Source: Combretum micranthum
Taxonomy: Eukaryota; Streptophyta; Magnoliopsida; Myrtales; Combretaceae
Direction of reading: 5' to 3'
DNA: 64,000 nucleotides
Assembly (NCBI GenBank): GCA_024138025.1
Contig: JAMXBD010001049.1
Location: forward strand, 1 to 64,000
Part shown: one piece after another, positions 1 through 10,942 of the stretch
How positions within the stretch are numbered: the first letter of the stretch is position 1
Layout of the letters: each line of letters starts with the position of its first letter
The notes under the pieces: generated by a model
Seen by the model: the letters and a program-made list of their open reading frames with translations, nothing else
Told to the model about the DNA's origin: nothing
The model's database searches: none
Position numbers and translations under genes: made by a program

Positions 1-2089
1 TTGTCCATAGAAAGTGTAGATCTTGTTTTGAACTAAAATAAAAATGGTGAAATTTATCTAGGCAAGACCCACATTTAAAAACCACTTTCTAAGTATCAAA
101 ATGGAATTTTTACTTGAAATAATGAAGGCTTAATGGGTATATATCAGCAAGACTTCATTTTATATGGTTCAAAGGTGATTTTCAAAAATTATTTTTCAAA
201 CAAAATTCTATTTTCAGATTTAGGCCAAGGCCTAGTTTAAAAACATGTTTTCTAACTTAAAAATGAAGTTTTTATTCAAGATATGGAAGGCTCTTAAGAT
301 AGGATATGTAAGGGATGGATTTTCATAAGGTTAGATGGATTTTATCAAAAGATATGTCCAAAAACAAAATTTGTAAATTCGGATCTCAATCAAGACCAAT
401 TTTGAAAACCTATTTTTCAACACCAAAATGAAGGATTTGTTTAAAAAATGAAAGGCTTATGGAATAGGTATCAATAGGAGATGTCTTTGATAAGTAAATG
501 GTAGATCTACTAATAGGGAATCTCAAAATAGGAAGAGATTACAAAATATAAAATTTAAGTTTATCCTAACCGTTTGTAAATTCGGATGGTTTCAAGACCA
601 TGCCTTAAAAACCCTTTTATCAATTCTAAAACTTGTGTTTTATATGAAAAATGAAGAGCATAGGTCATAGATATCATCAAGTAAAGATTTTGATAAGTTA
701 AGATGGGATTTGCTAAGAAAAATATGTACAACAAGAAGTAGAAATAAAGTAGAAAAATTTGAGTTGTTTGTCATTTTAAGAAATTTGTAATAATGGAGTA
801 ATGGCATGAAAACCCCTATTTTTCAAACTCAAAATGAAAGTTTTATTAAAGAAATGAAGTTCTTAGTGACTAGGAATGGTTGAGCCTTAATTTTCTAAGT
901 ATCAAATGAGTTTTCTTAAAAGAATCACCACAAAAACAATTTTTACAAAATCGTATTTTGGGATGAATCATATTTAAAAACATGTTTACAAAGTATAAAA
1001 TAGGAATTTTTATTGAAAAACAAAGGCCTTAAGGAATATAGATAATGAAGGCTTAATTTTAATAAGAATAAATAAATTTTATCAAGGAATTTTTCTAAAA
1101 ACAAGTGGAGATTGTCAAGACTACAAGACTAGCCTTTCTAAGTTGATTTTTCATAAAGTCTTACAAAGAAAAAGTTTTCTAAAAATTTCTTTTATTCTTT
1201 ATCATCAACAACATGTATATATATATCTCATGGCATATCAATTATGATGGTAACTTGTTCATATTGCATGTATACTTGCTTTGGATAGTAGAAACTTCAT
1301 GAACTTCCACAAAATCAATTTTCTAAAGTTGTTTTCTCTACTAATCTTAACTGATCAGATCTTTTCGAAGCTTCAAAGTTTTCAAAACTTAAATATGATA
1401 TTATAATTAGATAGATCTTTCGAAGTATATAGATATCAATATATAATTTGCTAAATTCCGAGTTAAAACGACCAAGTTATGGCTGTTTAAGTTGGAATTA
1501 TCGCGTAGGACGAGAATTACGAATTTGATAGTTTGTACTAGATAGAATGTATTAGTTAAGTGATGAAATACTTATTAGGGTATTTCTTCCTTTTTAGGTG
1601 ACCCCGAAATCGACAATTCCCTACCATCGGATTACTTTTACTAAGAGACTAGTGATCCAATGACCGAGTGAGTTTTTCTCTTATTTTGTTACCTTGCTTG
1701 TGCTTTCAGCTAGTTGCATTAGAATTAGGAAAAGATAAAATTGTGATGAGTTGTGATTAATCTTGGTTGAATGAATGGTAAGTATATCAAGTGAGACTTG
1801 TTTTAAAACCATTGTATGAGTTTTATAGACTTGAATTGTTGAAATTCTCTATGATCGCTCTTAACCTACATAATTAACATGCCACGATTAAATGAATACA
1901 CTGTACATGCATACGTTTTGAGTACATGCATTAGCTAATATACCTTTGGTGGGACAAAAGTATATTAGCGGGAGGCGAGGGGCCTGTGTTAACATTAAGG
2001 ATGCGAGATCGCTTAAGTTAACGGAAGTGGGGTAGGCACTTAAAAACTACCATAATAAAACAACAGAGGTTGTATAACTAAGAGAAAGA

Positions 2090-2175
2090 GATTGGGATTA
2101 TGGTTGCATGAATTATGGACCAACCCACTCAAGATTGGAATCATGGTTGCATGACTTATGGACCATCCTAACCCT
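2090..2175 (+). repeat. Two-copy 43-bp tandem repeat in LTR Z
   Basis: Two head-to-tail copies (2090-2132 and 2133-2175) of a 43-bp unit containing ATGGTTGCATGA and TTATGGACCA, a few substitutions apart. It occupies the LTR position where C and J carry quite different tandem repeats. Confidence 0.8.
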
Positions 2176-2200
2176 AGATATGGAGGGAGTAATTCCGTTC

Positions 2201-2229
2201 TATGTATGGGTTCTGGTTACCCATACATA
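2201..2229 (+). other. Perfect 11-bp stem-loop in LTR Z
   Basis: TATGTATGGGT (2201-2211) pairs perfectly with ACCCATACATA (2219-2229) around a 7-nt loop with CTGG. The homologous position in the other LTRs has different stem bases but still pairs, for example 5492-5516 in B and 32499-32525 in C. Confidence 0.75.
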
Positions 2230-3436
2230 ATTGTCTGCTCATGTGGTTGTTCATGCATAGCATATGAATGATTTATAACTTGCTTGGTATGGTACGAAAT
2301 TAAGAGAACTCTCACTTAGCTAGTGTAGCTTATACCCCAATAGATGTTTGAATAAATAGGTTAACGGGAGAATGCTACTTGGAGACCGAGATGGTTGGAG
2401 CCGAATGTAACTTCGGGATTTCGACAGGAAGTAAGAATGCTTGAAGATATTAGCTAGGTTTTGTGAATTGTCTTGTAATAGTTTATGTAGTGAAATATAT
2501 GGATGAATTGCAATTGAAGTATAGTGAATTGCATTTTTTTTACCTTGTTACTCAAGTTGTATCAATATAAAATGTATCACTCTGATGTGTCTCCTCCATA
2601 TTATAGACGCCTTGTACATAGTATGGAAGCCTTTGCATGACTGAGGTGGTCATTCCTAGGCTTTAATATTGTATACGGCGGATTGCCACGTTTAGGGTAC
2701 CTGTAAACCCCCAAATTTTTGGAATCGGTTTAGCATAAAACCCTAAACCGGAAGTCAAACGGAACCCTAAAGGTCAATAAAACCCTAGTTTACCGTAACC
2801 GATTAAGTCCGGCATTGCCATTTTCTTTGGCCTTGGAAAACGAAGTTGGGATAATTAGCTAGAATAGTTCGTAATAACCATAGGTTATATAAAAATATCA
2901 GTTTTACGAATTTCGGGTGACCTTTGAACCCGATCGGACACAGTTCTCGAAAAACGTGTCCGGGAGCCCGCAATAGTAAAACTATTACGAAAACACCATT
3001 AGACTCGTAAAAATATAAGATTTTCAAAAATATAAATTTCGAAATTTTTCAGTAGCTAAAAATAACAGATATAGCTATTATACGCGTATTTTCTTACTAC
3101 CGGTACTTTATTAGTCATATCTATCTTATATTACACTATTCATTACTATTCTACACTATTCTTTTATCTTTACTTTTTCTTTCACCTATTCTTACACACT
3201 CCATAACCTATAATCTTTACTTTTTACCTTTCCCATAACTTTATTTCACATCTACCTTACACATTATATCTTTCATTTATCAAAATCAAAAAAATAAAAT
3301 CACTTCCCCCCTCTCATCAATATGGTCGGCACCCATGCGCCCCGCGCCCTCCCTCCTCCTCCCCCCCCTTCCCCCTCCCCAAATTTTTTTTCAATTTTTC
3401 TTTATTTAAGTCACACAAAATCACTCCACATTTTCC

Positions 3437-3444
3437 TATAAATA
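3437..3444 (+). promoter_or_regulatory. TATA box of B 5' LTR
   Basis: TATAAATA 736 nt into the LTR, in a CCTATAAATACC context like plant promoters. The start site is expected about 30 nt downstream, near 3468. The same sequence sits at 26907 in the 3' LTR. A start here makes the transcribed part of the LTR (R+U5) about 2.5 kb. Confidence 0.7.
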
Positions 3445-3603
3445 CCCCCTTCTTTCACTTCTTTCACACATTCACTACCCATAAATTTCTTACCAAAACT
3501 TTCTCAATTTTTCCTCTCAAAACTCTCTCAAAATAATTTCCACAATCATTCTACCAACAAACCAAAACCCATAACCACATAACCATACCAAAGTCTTCTT
3601 TAG

Positions 3604-4878
3604 GTAACCACTTCATATTTCTTTCTTCTTCTTCATGTCATGTAACTTTACATTACCATAATGTGAGTTTCCAAAGACTACAAGTTATGGAAGCTACATT
3701 ATGTTCATGTATTGTTCTTGTTCATGCAAATCCATTTATGTTTATGTTATTACTTTTGTTTTTATTATCGTTAATATATCTAAGTAATATTATCTATATA
3801 TATTATACATATTCTTTAGAGTATATAAGCTCACTTGCAATTTATTTATTTCATGCAAAGCAATTTATTTATTTATTCCTTATTATTTTAAGACTAGCCT
3901 CTAGTCTTAAACTTGTCCTCATTAAGTCAAAACAATTTTTTTTTCTTTCATTTTATTTTATTTTGGGACTAGTCTACTTCTTAGTCCTGGGAGCCTTGAA
4001 AAAGCTAAGACTCCAATACTTGACTTTATTATTTATGTTATTTTTGTTTACTTTTATTCTCATAAATCATGTTCATTTAAATTGTTGTCCAAAGTTTCAA
4101 GTTCTAAAAATAAATTGACAAAAAGAAGATTTTAACACATTAGAAATAAGTTTATGTAAAGAAGGAAATCTATGGTTTGAAAAACAAAAATAAAGATATC
4201 TCTTTTCAAGCTACAAGAAGAAATTATTAAAATTTTAGAAACTATTACTATAAAAAGTTCTTAAGTCACATATTATTCAACTTTGTTTTATCAAGAAAAT
4301 AAACTTTTGTGAATGGATGATTTCTATGAAAAACATAAGGCATGAGAAAAGAATGAGAAATTTTCAAGTAAAGATTTTTGTAAACAAATAGACAAAGAAT
4401 TTGTACAAGAAAAATAAATATGAAGAATAGCATATTTTCTAAAAACTACAAACAGACATTGTTTTACTCAAGAAAAATAATTGGACAACAAAACACTTGA
4501 GCATGCTTAAATATGAGTTATATAGTTATAAAAAGTGAATTTTTTAACTATATAGATAACTAAGTATTTATCAAACAAATTTTGATTTCTTGAACCAAAG
4601 TTGTTTTATGTTGGAAAAATCCGTGGCGAATTTGTCTCCACAGTTTTGGGGCCTAAATGGTGTAGTTTGACAAAAATATTTTTAGAAATGGATAGATCTT
4701 TTTGAGTAAGTAGAAATCGGTATATTATATGCGCGATTCCGAGTTAAAATGACCAAGTTATGGCCATTTTAGGTTGGAACATTCCTTTATACGAACTTTA
4801 ACGTTCTTTTGACATTGTTTTGTCAAAATTCAAGAAAATCATCAAGAAATACTCATTGTGGGTATTTTTTTTGGCTAG
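3604..4878 (+). other. Intron-like segment 1 in B 5' LTR
   Basis: Bounded by CTTCTTTAG/GTAACC on the left and a T-rich stretch ending GGCTAG before GTGACCCCGAG on the right; 1275 nt, AT-rich. The same boundaries occur in the 3' LTR (27100-28396), with analogous ones in J (55975-57442) and K (60223-62022, minus). The 151-codon open frame at 3663-4118 inside it is low-complexity and is not called a gene. This is an inference from splice-site-like borders conserved across diverged LTRs; there is no transcript evidence. Confidence 0.4.
4737..4779 (+). other. Conserved LTR hairpin, AAGTTATGG loop (B 5' LTR)
   Basis: Left arm TTCCGAGTTAAAATG (4737-4751), loop ACCAAGTTATGGC, right arm 4765-4779. 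Homologues: 31791-31833 (C), 38381-38423 (E), 47937-47979 (G; 17-bp arms with one wobble), 49977-50019 (H) and 57300-57342 (J). In C the pair TTCAAA/TTTGAA replaces TTAAAA/TTTTAA, so both sides changed together. It lies upstream of the acceptor-like site in every copy. Confidence 0.65.
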
Positions 4879-4976
4879 GTGACCCCGAGGAAGGATTCTT
4901 TTATCCCGAAAATTGTTACGATTAAGTGAAGTGTGTGAACGACTCATCCACCTAGAGGAATAGTCAACATGGCATC
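4879..4976 (+). other. Exon-like 98-nt segment with conserved ATG
   Basis: Starts GTGACCCCGAG after an acceptor-like TAG and ends 8 nt after the A of an ATG (4969) where other copies have GTGAGT; here the donor reads ATAAGT and would not function. Equivalent segments: 1598-1667 (Z), 28397-28494 (B 3'), 31933-32001 (C), 38522-38618 (E), 50118-50215 (H), 51654-51722 (I, minus), 57443-57510 (J) and 60156-60222 (K, minus). The ATG to donor spacing is 8 nt in all of them. Confidence 0.4.
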
Positions 4977-5466
4977 ATAAGTTTATTTCCATTAAATGCT
5001 ATACTTGTTGTGCTTGTAAATTAGTTGCATTAGAGTTAGGAAAAGATAAATCGATATGTATATAAAATAATTCTTTGAAAGAATTTTAAGAATATCGGAG
5101 CCGGAATTGTTTTAAATGTTTGTTTTAGTATAACATTGATTTGTATGAAATTCCTTGATTGCCTTAAATTCAAAAATAATTATGCTATGACTTTATAAAT
5201 AAATGAAATCATGCATACCACAAAGTGAGGCATATTGCATTTTGGGTTATTATCCTTGAGTGAGAAGGATAGTAAGCTCATGTCGAAAGCAACACTTGGC
5301 GGGAGATCCGAAAGCGATTGCTTGGCGGCTTACGGGAAATGCTTGGCAGAAGATCCAAAAGTAAGGTCAAACCAAGTAGATTCGGAATGCTTGGCGATGA
5401 GTGGTCGCAAGCATAAAACTTTTTAATTAAAACTACTTATTTTGAGGTTAAGTATCACTAAACCCC

Positions 5467-5516
5467 GAATGGAGGGTGCAAATCCATTCAACATATAGTT
5501 CTCGGAAAACTATATG
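5467..5516 (+). other. Twin stem-loops in B 5' LTR
   Basis: Stem 1: GAATGGA (5467-5473) with TCCATTC (5483-5489). Stem 2: CATATAGTT (5492-5500) with AACTATATG (5508-5516), loop CTCGGAA. The homologous pairs in C and J are GGATGGA/TCCATCC and ACATATGA/TCATATGT, so the arms differ but remain complementary. Confidence 0.7.
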
Positions 5517-5652
5517 CTTATTTGCTCACGTGTATGTTGCATCACATTTGATTGTTTAATCCACTTGTTTGAAATCTTGATACAAGAAGTTATTTATGAA
5601 AATAGTTCTCACTAAGCCTTTTAGCTTATACCCCGATAGATATATTTTGCAG

Positions 5653-5694
5653 TTTCCCTACTTATGGTTAAGGCCACGTGGACCCTGCGGGCAG
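5653..5694 (+). other. 42-nt microexon-like segment, B 5' LTR
   Basis: Preceded by TATTTTGCAG and followed by GTAATTTC, a good plant acceptor and donor. The interval is 42 nt here and exactly 42 nt at 33488-33529, 32660-32701, 50892-50933, 58176-58217 and 36076-36117 (minus). If joined to the conserved ATG segment, the frame hits TAA in this copy. Confidence 0.4.
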
Positions 5695-5895
5695 GTAATT
5701 TCTTTTTGTGTAATAGAAATTTAGATAAAGTGTAGTAATAGTATTGATGTACAAATACTCATGTAATAGATTAGTGATCAAAGGGAAATGTCCCTAAGTT
5801 TGCAAAGCAATTGATATGAATGAATGATTATTATGAATCTTCTTTTCTTAATGTGTTATTTATATCTTCTTAAACTGCATAATTCCATATATGGT

Positions 5896-8544
5896 TGTCG
5901 AGCCTGGATTTTTTCCACTATCTGGTTCATTTCTCCTAACCCGATTCACATTAAACCTGAACCCATTTAACATGAATCCTCGACTAGGGGTTAAAAGAAA
6001 TTTTCATTTTGAAAATGATTTAGAGTCTCCACCCGATATAAATCGGAAAAAATATAAAAAGCTAGGATCAATGGGTCGGTTGATCCTAACTTAGCTACTA
6101 GTCTGCGAAAAAATTTGATTTTAAAAAAACAAACTTTTAAAACCAGATATCATGGATTCGGGGGCTAACCTATTAAAACCAAATCGGTTACCACTTTCGG
6201 AATTTTAAATTTATAATCTATCCTTTATATGCTCAAAAAAACTCAAATAATATATTATAACAGAAATATTTACAAGTCAAATCATTCATTTTTTTTATGT
6301 GCTTTTTTTTATTATATATATTTTTTTAGAATATGAATATCAACAAAACATCTTATATTTACAAAATATTTACAAAAAACAAAAACATTTTTTTTTATTT
6401 TTTAATGTCGCCCCGCAGGTGCTTACGTACTCGCTAATCGAGATCAGACAAAACGTAGTTCTTTTTAAAAAGAACTTTAATTTGTTGATCAATTTTAATT
6501 TTTGAACTATTCTCAATTTAAGTTCATTAAATTTTATATTTTTATGAAAATCATTTTTGATGGTCCTATGATCTAATCAATTGATTTTCATTTCATGAAA
6601 ACATATTTTTCTAAGTTTGAAAATCTTTTTTTTTTTTGGTTTTGGAAAATTCAGTTTTGTCATTTTTATTTCATTTTTATCATTATTAATCATTATTATT
6701 TTTTTTATTTTTTAAATCATCACATAAACTCACAACATATTCAAAACATTTTATAATATATTAAAATCATTTTTCATGCATTAAATATGCATTTCCAAAA
6801 GCAATTTATGTATAAAACACATTAAAAATATTCAAAAATATCAAAAATATATAAAAAAAATAATTTATATGAAAAATAATTATTTTGATTTTTTTGGATT
6901 TTTCTGAATTTTTCTGAATTTTTAATGAATTTTTTACTATTTTTTGCTATTTTTTAATGTTTTTTATTATATTTCTGAAATTAATTATATAATAAACTAA
7001 TAATAAAATAATGCGGACTGACCTGGACCGTTGGATGAAGCGGACGAGATCTGAAGCGTCGATCGCGTTGACTGATCCTGATCGTCTGATGGAATTGACC
7101 AAATCTGGGGCGTTGATCAAGATGATTAAATCTGGGCCGTCTGATTTGCTTTGATTGAATCTGAGCCGCTGATCTGCTTGATCAAATCTGGACCGTCTGA
7201 TCTGGCTGCTTGAATCTGGGGCGCTGATTTGCTTGATCAAATCTGGACCGTCTGATCTGGATGATTGAATCTGGGCCGCTGATCTGCTTGATCAAATCTG
7301 GACCGTCTGATCTGGATGATTGAATCTGGGCCGCTGATCTGCTTGATCAAATCTGGACCGTCTGATCTGGATGATTGAATCTGAGCCGTCTGATCTAGGC
7401 TGACTGTTGACCAACGACCGTTGACCTTTGACCGATGACCGGCCGGGTTGGACATCGGATTTTTGGGTCAGATTTCGGGTCGGATCCGACCCGATCGGGC
7501 AAGGAAGACGATTACGCGACTTTTCGGGGTGGATTCCGGCGGCTCCGGTGGTCGTCGGCGGCTGAGAGTTTGTCGGCCCGACTTCTGGTGCGATGGTAAA
7601 GCTTCTGGTGGTGGTGGCGTGCACCCAGAACGGCGGCAAGAGGCGGCTCCGGTGGTGATCGTACGGCGGTGAGGATAAAAAAAATTTGCAGAGATTAATT
7701 TGAGCAATTCGAGCAAATCTAAGCACACTAAATCATCTAAATCAAGTTTCTAACATTCTTGAAACATTCAATTTGGATCAAATCTGATCCAAGAACTTCG
7801 AATTTGAAAAAATTTGAATTTTAACCCTAAACTTGAAAACTTCGAATTGATCCTATTGTGTATGTTTCTTGAAATTGACTTGTGCCTTTTGATCCTAGTA
7901 CCCCCTATTTATAGGTTGCAAGCTCAATTTTACGTTTCGAACAGTTTCGAAAACGAATCTATTTTTGTCTCTTTATTTTCACGAATTTAATTCGAAAATT
8001 CGTGTTTAATTTGTTTGAAACTAATGAATTGATGATTGATTTCTCATATCCTTCATCAAATCATTTAATTGGGTAGATAAATCATCCAATTTTTATCAAT
8101 TCTTGTAACTCCTCATTTAAGTGCAATTGAATGCTTTACAAATTGTATTTTTCCCAATTTTTTTTAGCACGAATTTTGTGACTTTTGGTTGTTTTTACAC
8201 ATGTGTGTATTGATCTTTCATATTCCATAACCACTTTGCAATTGCTTCATCAATTTCAATAATTAATGATGTTTTGTCAGTTAAAAACTGATGCAAGTAA
8301 GCAAAAAGTCACTTTGAGAAAGATGAAAAGGCAAAAATAAGATGATAAAAAGGCAAAAATTTACCTTTTGCTAGGGTTTGAACCTGTGTCCTTGAGCTTG
8401 GTGTGTGTTTGGGTCATATATAACACAGCCATTTGGCCTGTGCCTTGATCACTTAGCCAACTTCATCAATACTTAAGGCTTTTGGAAAAAATGAGTTTAA
8501 TTAAATTTAAGCCTTAATTAATTAGTAAAAATTAGGTGTCTACA
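5896..8544 (-). repeat. A 3' LTR
   Basis: 2649-bp LTR alignable along its length with 18325-20987, with many small indels in poly-T stretches. Holds the TATA box (TATTTATA at 7906-7913, minus strand) and a four-copy 55-bp array. Open frames across 6947-7726 are by-products of the array and a GC-richer patch at 7390-7680; nothing in them looks like a protein family. Confidence 0.95.
7171..7390. repeat. 55-bp tandem array in A 3' LTR (4 copies)
   Basis: Units at 7171-7225, 7226-7280, 7281-7335 and 7336-7390, each starting GAT(C/T)TGCTTGATCAAATC. Each unit is itself built from a shorter degenerate motif around TCTG(G/A)NCCG. Degenerate half-units extend left to about 7030. The other LTR has about five units. 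Confidence 0.9.
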
Positions 8545-8557
8545 ACTGCCCCTCTTT
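8545..8557 (-). other. Polypurine tract of element A
   Basis: On the minus strand reads AAAGAGGGGCAGT directly before the 3' LTR start TGTAGACACC, the standard plus-strand primer layout of Tat elements. Confidence 0.85.
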
Positions 8558-9703
8558 GTGGTAAAGTTTGAACAAAAATTTTGCCACAAAGACAAAAAGA
8601 CAACCAATTTTTGCTTAATTTCTCCTCTCAAATTTCATAAAGAGATTTTATCTTGTGCTAAACTATCTGTCGAGTTTAGACTTTGAGATTTGCTAGGTCA
8701 ACTATCGGACGTAGACTTAGAAAACTGATAGACCATCTATCGGGTCTATATTGCTAGGTCAACTGTCGGACCTATGGGCTTTAATTTGGTTATTTGCCGG
8801 ACCTATGGGCTTTGGTTTGGTCATTTGGTCTTGGTCACCATCTGGAATGGAAAGACTTTTGTCCTTTGTCTGATCACCATCTTGAGGGGATTTCTGAATT
8901 CTGTCTTGATCACCATCTTGAGTAGATGGGTTTTCTGAATCTTGTCTTGATCACCATCATGTAGAATGGGTTTCTGAATTTTGTCACCATCTCGAAAGGA
9001 TGGATTTTGAATTTGGTCACCATCTCTAAAGGATGGATTTTGAATTTGGTCACCATCTCTAAAGGATGGATTTTGAATTTGGTCACCATCTCTAAATGAT
9101 GGATTTTGAATTTGGTCACCATCTCTAAAGGATGGATTTTGTATTTGGTCACCATCTCTAAAGGATGGATTTTGTATTTGGTCACCATCTCTAAAGGATG
9201 GATTTTGAATTTGGTCACCATCTCTAAAGGATGGATTTTGTATTTGGTCACCATCTAAAGGATGGATTTTGTATTTGGTCACCATCTCTAAAGGATGGAT
9301 TTTGTATTTGGTCAGTACTAGACTATCTGTCGAGTCTAGACTGAGGGGTACTTGTGAATTTTTAGTCCACTGGGAGTTTTTTTATGATAATTTTGGTTCC
9401 ATATCAACATTGATGATAAAAATATGCTTCAATTTTCTATCAAAATTAGTTATCCTTGCAGTAATATTTTCTTTTAAAATAAGAACAATCAACAGACCAA
9501 ACTGTATAAACGCATTCATTCAGCATTATAAGATGCTCAAATTTCTCTCTCTGATGATTCAAATGGTGTTTGGTTGTTAATTATTTGGAAGAATTTTGTG
9601 GTCAGGCTTTGATCCGACTTCAGAGAATTTCAGGGATATCAACTTTGCTTATAATTAATTAAAATAAAATCAATTGATCACTTGAAATGACAAATTTTAT
9701 TGA
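8558..9703 (-). other. A 3' UTR between pol and polypurine tract
   Basis: No coding sequence. It holds imperfect repeats of GGACCTATGGGCTTT and ATCTGTCGAGTCTAGA-like motifs (8665-8820 and 9310-9345) and the 33-bp array at 8982-9311. Tat-lineage 3' UTRs are known to be hypervariable and to carry tandem repeats. The open frames at 8821-9285 and 8910-9254 come from the 33-bp period being a multiple of three. Confidence 0.8.
8982..9311. repeat. 33-bp minisatellite, about 10 copies
   Basis: Units beginning near GGTCACCATCTCTAAAGG start at about 8982, 9015, 9048, 9081, 9114, 9147, 9180, 9213, 9246 and 9276; the 9246 unit lacks 3 nt. More diverged relatives (TGATCACCATCTTGAG) extend left to about 8820. 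Copies differ by single bases such as GAATTT versus GTATTT. Confidence 0.95.
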
Positions 9704-10942
9704 TCAAGGATAATACAACTTTACAGCATCTGAGTTCACAGGATCCTTTAAATCGGGTCCATCCATTTGGGAAAGGATTAATGCTCCTCCCGACAAGACC
9801 TTCTTCACTATGTATGGTCCTTCATAATTTGGTGTGAACTTTCCCTGGAATCTTGCACATTTGGCAGTTTTTCTCAGAACCAAATCACCTTCTTGGAAAT
9901 TTCTTGGCTTGACTTTCTTATTAAATGCTCTAGCCATCCTTTGTTGATATAATTGCCCATGACACATGGCAGTCAATCTTTTTTCATCTAAAAGATTTAA
10001 CTGTTCAATCCTTTGTCTAACCCATTCAGCTTCTTCGAGCTCTGTTTCAGCCATACTCGGAGTGAAGGAATCTCAACTTCTACTGGTAAAACGGCTTCAG
10101 TTCCATATACCAGGGAATAGGGCGTTGCCCCAGTTGACACTCTTACAGAAGTTCGATACGCCATCAATGCTAATGGGAGCATTTCATGCCAATCTTGTAT
10201 GCAATTGTCATCTTCTCAATGATTCTCTTGATGTTTTTGTTGGCGGCTTCTACTGCTCCATTCATCTGTGGGCGATATGGAGTGGAATTCGGTGTTTAAT
10301 CTTGAATTGCTGACATAAATCAGTCATTGCATTGTTGTTCAGATTTGTACCATTATCGGTAACGATACTTTCTGGAGTTCCATATCGAGCAATGATATCT
10401 CTTTTGATGAATCGCACCACAACGGCTTTTGTCACACTGGCGTATGAAGCGGCTTCAACCCACTTGGTGAAGTAATCGATTGCAACTAGTATGAATCGAT
10501 GACCATTTGAAGCTTTTGGCGAAATTGGCCCAATTACATCTATTCCCCACATTGAGAAGGCCATGGTGTCGACATTGACTGTAATTCCTTCGGAGGAGCA
10601 TTTATCTTGTTTGCGTAAATTTGACATAAATGACAAGATCTCACATGTTTGATACAGTGATTCCATGGTTAACCAGAAATATCCTAGCCTCATAATCTTT
10701 TTAGCTAGCATATATCCGTTCATATGAGGTCCACATACTCCCTCATGAACTTCTTCCATTAATTTTTGAGCTTCTTTTTCATCTACACATCTCAACAGGG
10801 TTGTATCGAATGACCTTCTGTATAAGGTATCTCCACTTAACAAGAAATGACTTGCCAGACGCCTCAATGATTTCTGATCCTTTTTTGTAGCACACTCAGG
10901 ATAGCTACCTGTTTGCAAGAAATTTTGATATCTTGAAACCAT
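9704..10942 (-). pseudogene. A integrase (broken)
   Basis: C-terminal part of the Tat polyprotein. In coding order: the H-H half of the zinc domain (EVHEGVCGPHMNG), the C-C half (CHLCQIYA, about 10630-10655) in another frame, the catalytic core with the first Asp in GIDVIGPI, the second Asp in VTDNGT and a Glu in MNGAVEAANK, then the C-terminal domain ending KLYYP at 9704 (GDLVLRK, YEGPYIVKKV). Frameshifts lie near 10640, 10262-10200 and 10050, and stops lie in the core-to-C-terminal linker. It would join element cDNA to host DNA if intact. Family identity is certain; function is lost. Confidence 0.93.

Larger units (their letters stand above)
1..2701 (+). mobile_element. Chromovirus LTR 'Z', 3' part, cut by element B
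   Basis: Plus-oriented long LTR that enters from the left edge already past its promoter and stops where element B is inserted. Its last bases resume at 33863-33882. The identification rests on blocks shared with the other LTRs here: the AAGTTATGG-loop hairpin near 1460-1495, the acceptor-like TTTTTAG at 1591-1597, the ATG before GTGAGT at 1660-1673, the hairpin at 2201-2229, the CTTAGCTAGTGTAGCTTA box near 2320 and the terminal TTTAGGGTACC. No reading frame of note. AT-rich and non-coding throughout. It is either a solo LTR or the 3' LTR of an element lying outside the window. Confidence 0.85.
2702..5895 (+). repeat. B 5' LTR, first part
   Basis: First 3194 bp of the 3325-bp 5' LTR, starting TGTAAACCC. 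It contains a C-rich tract with GGTCGGC near 3324-3380, the TATA box at 3437, an ATG-free C/A/T-rich stretch after the expected start site, a donor-like AG/GTAACC at 3603-3604, the AAGTTATGG-loop hairpin at 4737-4779, an acceptor-like GGCTAG at 4873-4878, the conserved ATG at 4969, hairpins at 5467-5516 and a 42-nt segment at 5653-5694. Element A interrupts it after the ATGGT duplication (5891-5895). Confidence 0.9.

Noticed and set aside
3663..4118. 151-codon open frame in B 5' LTR
   Set aside because: Hydrophobic low-complexity translation of AT-rich LTR sequence; the other LTR copy is not open over the same length and no domain is visible.
5235..5426. Small LTR frame with a Lys/Ala/Leu-Ala repeat (also 33177-33386 and 50444-50683)
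   Set aside because: It follows the short LTR repeats around TGCTTGGCG; frames are interrupted differently in each copy, so it is unlikely to be translated.
8821..9285. 154-codon repetitive minus-strand frame
   Set aside because: Explained by a 33-bp tandem repeat without stops; it lies after pol in the 3' UTR and lacks a start context or any family match.
8982..9311. Possible CRISPR-like array
   Set aside because: Continuous head-to-tail repeats with no spacers, in a plant retrotransposon 3' UTR.
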